Shown here: positions 1-4,674 of the stretch, in pieces | Layout: the number at the start of each line of letters is the position of its first letter | Position numbering within the stretch: the first letter of the stretch is position 1 | Source: JAWVZU01 sp033722075 | GTDB taxonomy: Bacteria; Pseudomonadota; Gammaproteobacteria; Xanthomonadales; SZUA-38 | Reading direction: 5' to 3' | Assembly (NCBI GenBank): GCA_033722075.1 | Contig: JAWVZU010000255.1 | Span: forward strand, 1-5,543 | Length of the DNA: 5,543 nucleotides | Position numbers and translations under genes: made by a program | Notes under the pieces: model-generated | What the model saw: only the letters and a program-made list of their open reading frames with translations | Database searches by the model: none | What the model was told of the DNA's origin: nothing

Positions 1-709
1 GGTTGCGAGCCATCCCCTGGGCGTTGCGATGGCCGTAGGTCCAGATTTCAGGCAGGGCGCCATCCGTGTCCACGAACGGGTTGTCGTCGGGAATGCGCCC
101 ATCGTCGTGCAACCTCACCACCACGCCGTGATGATTCGAGAGATCCTGCGCCGGGTGCGCTTCCAGGTCGCCCGAGGCCGAAGCCTGCCGGTCACCGACG
201 GTGATGAACAGGTACCCATCGTCGTCGAAGACGAGCCGCGAACCGTAGTGTCCCCGGCCCCGGCTCTGCGCCTCGAAGATCTCTTCCACGCCGCTCAGGC
301 TATCCCCTTCGAACCGCCCGCGGATCACCGCAGTGGTCGAGGCGCCGTCGCCCAGCGGTTTCGAGTAGGACAGGTAAAGCAGGCGGTTGGACTCGAAGTC
401 CGGATGGGGCACGACGTCGAGCAATCCGGCCTGGCCTTCCGCGTAGATCTCGGGCAGACCGGAGACCGGCTCGGACAGCTGCCCGTCCCGCACGACCCGC
501 AGGCGACCGGGCTTTTCGGTTACCAGCATCTCACCGGAAGGCAGGAAGGCAATCGACCAGGGCCGCTCGAGCCCGTCCACCACCTCGACGATGCGGTAGT
601 CGTGATAGGCGGAGTAGCCGATGTGCTCGGAAGCACAGGCCATAAGCGGGAGGAAGGTGCCGACCAGGACGAGAATCCCGTAGCGGCGAAGTCTTGGGAA
701 CAGTTTCAT
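1..709 (-). CDS. PQQ-dependent aldose sugar dehydrogenase (YliI-like, glucose/sorbosone dehydrogenase family), N-terminal part
   Basis: Seen: the minus strand is open from ATG at 709-707 to the window edge, giving 236 complete codons with no stop. AAGGA lies 7 bases upstream of the ATG. Residues 1-25 form a signal sequence (basic start, hydrophobic core, then LMAC at 22-25), so the product is either a lipoprotein lipidated at Cys25 or is cleaved shortly after. Family blocks follow in order: ERPWSIAFLPSG (48-59), TEKPGRLRVV (64-73), GQAGLLDVV (92-100), GHYGSRLVFDDDG (153-165), IPDDNPF (206-212) and YGHRNAQGMA (225-234). His154 sits where soluble PQQ glucose dehydrogenases carry the catalytic base. 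Family knowledge: a six-bladed beta-propeller that oxidises aldoses to lactones in the envelope, using PQQ and calcium. About 130-150 C-terminal residues should lie outside the window. The lysR gene upstream is on the same strand but nearly 300 bases away, so co-transcription is doubtful. The family is sure; the substrate is not. Confidence 0.93.
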   Translation of the reverse strand, partial: MKLFPRLRRYGILVLVGTFLPLMACASEHIGYSAYHDYRIVEVVDGLERPWSIAFLPSGEMLVTEKPGRLRVVRDGQLSEPVSGLPEIYAEGQAGLLDVVPHPDFESNRLLYLSYSKPLGDGASTTAVIRGRFEGDSLSGVEEIFEAQSRGRGHYGSRLVFDDDGYLFITVGDRQASASGDLEAHPAQDLSNHHGVVVRLHDDGRIPDDNPFVDTDGALPEIWTYGHRNAQGMARN

Positions 710-784
710 GGCAGATCCTTGCAAAACGATGGGCCAAGGATACAGCCGGAATGTCGTGCAAACGTCGAATGGGCATCAGCCCGG

Positions 785-843
785 GAGAAAAAGAAAGCAG
801 CGCATCAAGCTAGGGGGAGGGGGGGGAGGGTCGCTTGATGCGC
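785..843 (-). terminator. Long stem-loop plus U-rich tract, probable intrinsic terminator (or leader attenuator)
   Basis: GCGCATCAAGC at 800-810 and GCTTGATGCGC at 833-843 form a perfect 11-base-pair stem around a 22-base loop. Read on the minus strand, the stem is followed at once by TGCTTTCTTTTTCT, a U-rich tract typical of Rho-independent termination. It lies downstream of lysR and about 90 bases before the dehydrogenase start, so it would end lysR transcripts or act in a leader. The loop is unusually large and, on the plus strand, almost all G (runs of 5, 8 and 3). The stem itself is only moderately GC-rich. Confidence 0.55.
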
Positions 844-980
844 CAGTAAACTTGCCGTAATCGAGCAGTCTGACTGCTTTGTTGTTGCTCTTGGCGCGCA
901 GTCGAAGACGTGTAGTTGCTCGTCGGACCCGTAAGATACGGACCCGAAGCGGCTGTTACAAACGATTTTTCGGGGCAGAC

Positions 981-999
981 AGTTGAGCGCTGCTCAACT
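981..999 (-). terminator. Hairpin just after the lysR stop, weak terminator candidate
   Basis: AGTTGAGC (981-988) and GCTCAACT (992-999) form a perfect 8-base-pair stem with a 3-base loop, starting 5 bases past the lysR stop codon on the minus strand. No U tract follows it in that direction (the next bases are GTCTGCCCCG), so it is not a classic intrinsic terminator. It may protect the 3' end of the lysR message or be a symmetric protein site. Confidence 0.35.
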
Positions 1000-1004
1000 A
1001 TTGG

Positions 1005-1922
1005 TCAGCGATCGGAATGGGGGACCGCCTCGCCGGCGATCTTCGCGAAGGCATCGACGATCCATTCGCGGAACTTCTGGACGTTGGGCCGCACCTGGTC
1101 GGCCTTGCGATAGACCAGGTAGTAACGGTCGGCAATGGCCACGCGCTTTTCGAACGGCGGCACCAGCGTACTGCGGGACAGGCGCTCCTGGGTGAGCGGG
1201 AGCGCCGCAAGGACCACGCCCAGGCCCTGTTCTGCCGCCTGCAGCGCCGAGAACATGCTGTCGACGGTTAGGGTCTGGCGCGGCGAGAACTTCTTCAGAC
1301 CCATCCCGCGGGTCCACTGCTCCCATGCATCCAGCTTGGTGGCGAAATAAATGACTGCGTGGTCGTTGATGTCCTCGGGGTGATCCGGCCGGATCTGCTT
1401 GGCCAGCTCCGGCGTGCAGAACGCCATGAGTTCCAGCTGCATGAGCTCCACCGCCTCCAGGCCCGGCCAGCGGCCCTTGCCAAGCGCAATCGAGATGTCG
1501 GCATCTTCCGGGTGGGTCTCGGAACTGCCGAAGGACGATTCCAGGTGCAGGTCGATATCCGGGTGGCGCATCTGGAAACTGTGCAGCTTCGGGACCAGCA
1601 CCTCGCTGGCGAAGAAGGGCAGGAGATGCAGTCGCAGCACCTGCTTCCCGTAGCGATCGTGGAGCTGCCGGGTACCGGTCTCCAGCCGGGCGAAGGCCCG
1701 GTGCACGTCCTTGAAATAGGCCTGGCCGGCGGGCGTGAGCTTCACCGCGCGCGTCACCCGGTGGAACAGCGGGATCTCCAGCTCCTCTTCCAGCTGCTTG
1801 ATCTTGTGGCTCACGGCGGACGGCGTGATATGCAGGTCTTCCGCCGCCAGCTTGAAGCTGCGATGGTACGCGGCCCGCTCGAAGGCCCGGAGGAGATTCA
1901 GCGATGGCAGCCGTTTGCGCAT
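1005..1922 (-). CDS. LysR-type transcriptional regulator, GcvA-like subfamily
   Basis: Seen: an intact 305-residue frame from ATG (1922-1920) to TGA (1007-1005), the usual LysR-family length. Residues about 5-65 form the winged helix-turn-helix, with the SLNLLRAFERAA start (7-18), SFKLAAEDLHITPSAVSH (22-39) as the helix-turn-helix, and LEEELEIPLFHR (44-55) leading into the wing. Residues about 90-295 form the periplasmic-binding-protein-like effector domain. The opening and helix-turn-helix match the GcvA branch of the family. No strong Shine-Dalgarno sequence precedes the ATG. The gene diverges from the yceJ-yceI pair across 100 bases carrying a T-N11-A palindrome, the classic arrangement for a LysR protein that controls its neighbour and represses itself. 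A possible self promoter on the minus strand is TTGATC (1970-1965) and GATAAA (1946-1941) with an 18-base spacer, overlapping that palindrome. The effector cannot be told from the sequence. Confidence 0.95.
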   Translation of the reverse strand: MRKRLPSLNLLRAFERAAYHRSFKLAAEDLHITPSAVSHKIKQLEEELEIPLFHRVTRAVKLTPAGQAYFKDVHRAFARLETGTRQLHDRYGKQVLRLHLLPFFASEVLVPKLHSFQMRHPDIDLHLESSFGSSETHPEDADISIALGKGRWPGLEAVELMQLELMAFCTPELAKQIRPDHPEDINDHAVIYFATKLDAWEQWTRGMGLKKFSPRQTLTVDSMFSALQAAEQGLGVVLAALPLTQERLSRSTLVPPFEKRVAIADRYYLVYRKADQVRPNVQKFREWIVDAFAKIAGEAVPHSDR

Positions 1923-1960
1923 GGGATCTACAGTCTAACCTTTATCCGGGCCGCAATCCG

Positions 1961-1975
1961 TTGTGATCAACACAA
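1961..1975. promoter_or_regulatory. Palindromic LysR-family operator candidate (T-N11-A)
   Basis: TTGTG-ATCAA-CACAA is a 15-base inverted repeat with 5-base arms, and its inner T and A are separated by 11 bases as in LysR-family recognition sites. It lies between the lysR start (1922) and the yceJ-like start (2023). It overlaps the candidate -35 of lysR and sits just upstream of a TAATAG (1993-1998) that could be the -10 of the b561 operon. That promoter has no good -35, which fits activator dependence. Binding by the adjacent regulator is inferred. Confidence 0.5.
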
Positions 1976-1992
1976 GATCCACGCGGTCTGAG

Positions 1993-2016
1993 TAATAGTG
2001 TGCAGCGAAACCGGAG
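1993..2016 (+). promoter_or_regulatory. Possible -10 and ribosome binding site for the b561-yceI operon
   Basis: TAATAG at 1993-1998 resembles a -10 element but has no recognisable -35 at 17 bases (the bases there are ACACAA, inside the LysR-type palindrome). GGAG at 2013-2016, 6 bases before the ATG at 2023, is a good ribosome binding site and fixes that start. The promoter call is weak; the ribosome binding site is firm. Confidence 0.4.
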
Positions 2017-2022
2017 TCGTTC

Positions 2023-2592
2023 ATGAAAGCCACCAACACGGAAACCGCCTGGGGATGGGTCGCCCAACTGCTGCACTGGGCCATGGCCGGGCTGATCCTG
2101 TTCAATATCGGCCTGGGCTGGTACGCCGAACAGCTGGGCCGCTCGCCGCAGCAGCTGAAGCTGTTCCTGCTCCATAAATCGGTGGGCCTGACCGTATTGG
2201 GCCTGGTCGCCCTGCGCTTGGCGTGGCGGGTCCCGCAAGTCAGTCCGCAGCTGTCGCCGGTTACCAAAGCGTGGGAGCGCAACGCGGCCCGCGCCAGCCA
2301 CGCCCTGCTCTACCTGCTCATGTTCGCGATCCCCATCAGCGGCTGGATCATGAATTCGGCAGCCAACGTCCCGCTGCGCTGGTTCGGCTGGATCGAGGTC
2401 CCGGGCCTGGTTGAGCCCAACGAAGAGCTCAAGGAGATCGCTGAGACTGTCCACGTCTGGTTGGCCTGGTCCCTGGCCGGACTGGTCACGGTTCATTTCG
2501 CGGCAGCGCTGCACCACCATTTCCGCAAGCGCGACGACGTGCTGCGCCGGATGCTGCCCCTGAAGCGCTCCACCGAAGAGGCCCAGCCGTGA
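2023..2592 (+). CDS. yceJ: Cytochrome b561, CybB/YceJ family
   Basis: Seen: 189 residues with four hydrophobic segments, near 15-32, 48-69, 93-111 and 143-163. Histidines sit in the family positions: H18 (LLHW), H51 (LLHKSVG), H93 (ASHALLY), H144 (VHVWLAW) and H158 (TVHFAAALHHH), followed by a basic tail FRKRDDVLRRML. The same histidine blocks and length occur in E. coli YceJ (188 residues). Family knowledge: inner-membrane diheme b-type cytochromes with bis-histidine ligation that pass electrons between the quinone pool and other acceptors; CybB is a superoxide:quinone oxidoreductase. The frame overlaps yceI by 4 bases, the same neighbour as in E. coli, so the two are surely co-transcribed. 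Control by the divergent LysR regulator is likely from the layout. The family is sure; the physiological electron partner is unknown. Confidence 0.95.
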   Translation: MKATNTETAWGWVAQLLHWAMAGLILFNIGLGWYAEQLGRSPQQLKLFLLHKSVGLTVLGLVALRLAWRVPQVSPQLSPVTKAWERNAARASHALLYLLMFAIPISGWIMNSAANVPLRWFGWIEVPGLVEPNEELKEIAETVHVWLAWSLAGLVTVHFAAALHHHFRKRDDVLRRMLPLKRSTEEAQP

Positions 2593-3146
2593 TTCGCCTG
2601 GCCGCCCTGTTGGCGCTGATCTTGGGCCAGTCCGAAGAACCGGCCTGGGAGCTGGTTGCACAAGACAGCACCCTGACCTTTGCGGCGACCTACGACGACA
2701 CGCCTTTCGACGGCGTGTTCGAGACCTTCGACGTTGAATTCCGCTTCGATCCGGAAGCGGCCGACGAGGCCGACCTGCGCGTGACCGTGGACGTGCGTTC
2801 CGTCGACACCCGCAACCGGGACGTGGACGAGGCCCTTGCCGACCCGGAATGGTTCGATTTTTCGGCGCACCCGCAGGCGACCTATGTGGCTAGCGGCGCG
2901 GGGGAAGGAAAGAACCGGGCGTTCCGGATGGCTGGAGACCTCACCATCAAGGGCATCACGCGGACCATACCGATCGAGTTCGACTGGACCGTCGAAGGCG
3001 ACAGCGCCCGGGTGACGGGCACGGCCCGCATGCGCGGCGACACGGAGGTCAATCGCCTGGATTTCGACGTCGGCACCGGCGAATGGGAGGACCCGATCGT
3101 CGGTCACCGGGTCGAGGTGAATTTCGACCTGCGGCTCAAACGCTAG
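2589..3146 (+). CDS. yceI: YceI family periplasmic lipocalin-like protein
   Basis: Seen: 185 residues starting at GTG, which overlaps the b561 stop as GTGA. No other in-frame start lies nearby upstream, and AGAGG at 2577-2581 is 7 bases away. A short hydrophobic leader (about 1-13) suggests export, but it has little positive charge (one Arg) and no clear AxA cleavage site. The YceI domain runs from about residue 19 to the end: DSTLTFAATYDDTPFDGVF (26-44), VDTRNRDVD (72-80), DPEWFD (85-90), GDLTIKGITRTI (116-127), RLDFDVGTGEWEDP (156-169) and a closing strand VEVNFDLRLKR. Family knowledge: an eight-stranded barrel that binds long isoprenoids such as polyprenyl phosphates or quinone precursors; E. 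coli YceI is a periplasmic protein induced by high pH. Translational coupling to a quinone-linked cytochrome suggests a shared role in isoprenoid quinone handling, which is inference. Confidence 0.94.
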   Translation: MIRLAALLALILGQSEEPAWELVAQDSTLTFAATYDDTPFDGVFETFDVEFRFDPEAADEADLRVTVDVRSVDTRNRDVDEALADPEWFDFSAHPQATYVASGAGEGKNRAFRMAGDLTIKGITRTIPIEFDWTVEGDSARVTGTARMRGDTEVNRLDFDVGTGEWEDPIVGHRVEVNFDLRLKR

Positions 3147-3158
3147 CCCGCAGCTTGC

Positions 3159-4472
3159 CTAGCCGGTCTCTTCGGCAGGTTCCTTCGGCGGCTTGATTTC
3201 GGTGGGCACGTCGCTGCCTGCATCGGGATCGTCGAACACTTCGTGATCCAGGTCACCCTCGCTCACCGCAACGATGGTCGTCACGGCCGCATCACCGGTG
3301 ATGTTGACCGCCGTCCGGGTCATGTCGAGGATCCGGTCGATGCCGAGGATCAATCCGATCCCCTCGATCGGCAGCCCGACCTGCGTGAGCACCGTGGCCA
3401 GGAGAATCAGCCCGACACCCGGCACGCCCGCGGTGCCGATCGAGGCCATGGTCGCCATCAGGACGACCGTCAGCATCTGCGCCAGCGTCAGGTCCACGCC
3501 ATAGACGTTGGCGATGAAGACCGTCGCGATCCCCTGCATGATTGCGGTGCCGTCCATGTTGATGGTGGCGCCCAGGGGAACGGTAAACGAGGCCACCGCG
3601 TTGTCGGCGCCAAGACGCTTTTCCACCGTGCGCAGCGTCACCGGAATGGTCGCGTTGGAACTGGCGGTACTGAAGGCGAAGATCTGCACCGGCCACATCT
3701 TTCTCATGAACATGACCGGGTCCTTCCTGCCCAGCAGTTTCAGCAGCGTCGGGTAGACCACCAGAGCATGGAAGAAGAGCACCGCCAGGACCAGCAGGAA
3801 GTAGTCCAGAAGCAGCTGGAAGCTGTTCCAACCCAGCTGCGCCACGATCTTGGCCAACAGGGCGAACACGCCGTAGGGCGCCAGCTTCATGACGATGACC
3901 ACGATCTGCATGATCACCTCATTGGCGTCGTCGAAGATCGCCTTGATCCGCGCTCCGGGCTTGCCGGCCAGGGTGATCGCCAGGCCGAAGATGATCGAGA
4001 AGAAGATCAGCTGCAGCATATTGGTCTCGGCCATCGCCTGGATCGGGTTGGACGGGACCATGTTGACGAACACATCCTTGATGGACGGGGCTTCGACCGC
4101 TTCGAATTGCGCTTCCGGGAAGTTCGATCCTTCCCCGGGATCAAAGATGTTGGCGAAGAAAAGTGCCGACGAAACGGCAATGGCCGTCGTGGCCAGGTAA
4201 AGCAACAGCGTCTTCCCACCCAGACGGCCCAGGCGGCTGGGATCCGACAGCGAGGCCGTACCGCACACCAGCGAGACGAAGACCAGCGGAACAATGAGCA
4301 TCTTCAGCATGTTGAGGAAGATCTTGCCCACCGCGTCGAATAGCCCGTCGACGAGGTTGGCCTGCACCCAGGCCACGTCCCCGAAAGCCAGGTTGATCAG
4401 CAGGCCGACGATGAAGCCGACGACCATGCCGATGAGTATCTGGCGGGTCAGATCCTTGCCGGAAAGACTCAT
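3159..4472 (-). CDS. Dicarboxylate/amino acid:cation symporter (DAACS family), probable glutamate/aspartate carrier
   Basis: Seen: 437 residues from ATG at 4472, chosen over an in-frame ATG at 4508 because GGAG lies 6 bases before 4472 and the family start follows directly (LTRQILIGMVVGF). Hallmarks: NMLKMLIVPLVFVSL (54-68), the serine-rich hairpin AFSTASSNATIPVTL (266-280), NMDGT (305-309), the second hairpin GTAGVPG (346-352), and IDRILDMTRTAVNITGD (378-394). Compared with the archaeal homologue GltPh, D383 and R386 match the residues that hold the substrate amino group and side-chain carboxylate. This favours acidic amino acids over C4-dicarboxylates (DctA). N390 and D394 match a sodium site; E. 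coli proton-coupled GltP has Asn at the last position. The C-terminal tail (405-437) is acidic and proline-rich. The gene converges on yceI (12 bases between stops) and diverges from gltB, which supports a glutamate role. Substrate and coupling ion are inferred. Confidence 0.93.
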   Translation of the reverse strand: MSLSGKDLTRQILIGMVVGFIVGLLINLAFGDVAWVQANLVDGLFDAVGKIFLNMLKMLIVPLVFVSLVCGTASLSDPSRLGRLGGKTLLLYLATTAIAVSSALFFANIFDPGEGSNFPEAQFEAVEAPSIKDVFVNMVPSNPIQAMAETNMLQLIFFSIIFGLAITLAGKPGARIKAIFDDANEVIMQIVVIVMKLAPYGVFALLAKIVAQLGWNSFQLLLDYFLLVLAVLFFHALVVYPTLLKLLGRKDPVMFMRKMWPVQIFAFSTASSNATIPVTLRTVEKRLGADNAVASFTVPLGATINMDGTAIMQGIATVFIANVYGVDLTLAQMLTVVLMATMASIGTAGVPGVGLILLATVLTQVGLPIEGIGLILGIDRILDMTRTAVNITGDAAVTTIVAVSEGDLDHEVFDDPDAGSDVPTEIKPPKEPAEETG

Positions 4473-4510
4473 AGAACGCTCCGCATATCCGATCGGCCAC
4501 AGTGCCAAAT

Positions 4511-4544
4511 TCGGTGCACCGAGGCAAGTTGGTGCAAGCGCACC
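4511..4544. promoter_or_regulatory. Tandem GGTGC/GCACC palindromes, candidate operator pair
   Basis: TCGGTGCACCGA at 4511-4522 is a perfect 12-base palindrome. GGTGCAAGCGCACC at 4531-4544 has the same half-sites with a 4-base spacer. Their centres are 21 bases apart, close to two DNA helical turns, so two dimers would face the same side. They lie 39-72 bases upstream of the symporter ATG, where a regulator could control that gene. No known regulator is recognised from the motif. Confidence 0.4.
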
Positions 4545-4663
4545 GGTTGAATGCGCGAGGCTTGCCGCGTAACCGCGTGGCGTGCTAAAGATAAAGCAGA
4601 CTTAGGAGGGGTCCCGGGTCACGCGAAGCGCAGCGACGGCAGGTCGCGGCGTGCAGCTTTGCT

Positions 4664-4669
4664 AAGGAG
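4664..4669 (+). promoter_or_regulatory. gltB ribosome binding site that fixes a TTG start
   Basis: AAGGAG is 5 bases before TTG at 4675. An in-frame TAA at 4663-4665 overlaps the site, so translation cannot begin further upstream, and the next in-frame ATG (4798) would lose the catalytic cysteine. The TTG is therefore the start. Confidence 0.85.
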
Positions 4670-4674
4670 AAGGC

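Larger units (their letters stand above)
710..1004. other. Non-coding gap between lysR and the sugar dehydrogenase gene
   Basis: I find no credible protein gene, tRNA or rRNA in this 295-base stretch. It holds the ribosome binding site for the sugar dehydrogenase (AAGGA near 717-721, plus-strand numbering), a terminator-like stem-loop at 800-843, a small hairpin at 864-878 (AGCAGT, CTG, ACTGCT), a direct repeat CGGACCCG at 924-931 and 939-946, and a hairpin at 981-999 next to the lysR stop. No convincing sigma-70 promoter for the dehydrogenase is visible. The best TTGCAC/TATCCT pair (about 730-760, minus strand) has a spacer of only 13 bases. Confidence 0.7.
4473..4674. promoter_or_regulatory. 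Divergent control region between the symporter gene and gltB
   Basis: This 202-base gap must hold both promoters. Seen: palindrome TCGGTGCACCGA (4511-4522), inverted repeat GGTGC-AAGC-GCACC (4531-4544), an orphan AGGAGG (4604-4609) with no start codon in range, an imperfect hairpin (4629-4637 pairing with 4643-4651), and the gltB ribosome binding site. I could not find a convincing -35/-10 pair in either direction. The best on the gltB side is TTGCCG (4562-4567) and TAAAGA (4586-4591) with an 18-base spacer, and it is poor. Confidence 0.6.

Noticed and set aside
29..838. 269-codon plus-strand open frame
   Set aside because: It is the antisense of the sugar dehydrogenase, which shows unmistakable family motifs on the minus strand. 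The plus-strand product resembles no family and has a composition typical of a GC-rich shadow frame.
840..1000. Possible tRNA or small RNA gene in the gap after lysR
   Set aside because: The small hairpins do not form a cloverleaf, there is no T-loop or CCA-like end, and no promoter is visible, so an RNA gene cannot be supported.
1359..1991. 210-codon plus-strand open frame overlapping lysR
   Set aside because: It is a shadow of the intact LysR regulator and runs through its divergent control region.
1942..2661. 239-codon minus-strand open frame opposite the b561 gene
   Set aside because: The plus strand encodes a clear four-helix cytochrome b561. The minus frame has no recognisable domain and covers the yceJ-yceI junction.
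3141..3163. GCTAG/CTAGC inverted repeat between the convergent yceI and symporter stops
   Set aside because: The stem is only five base pairs around a 12-base loop, has no U tract on either side, and is made largely of the two TAG stop codons, so it is not called a terminator.
3243..4343. 366-codon plus-strand open frame rich in His, Arg, Asp and Gln
   Set aside because: It is antisense to the symporter. Hydrophobic codons read in reverse give this polar composition, and it has no family motif.
4480..4510. TTGGCAC on the minus strand as a sigma-54 promoter for the symporter
   Set aside because: The -24 GG is present, but no GC occurs at the required -12 spacing.
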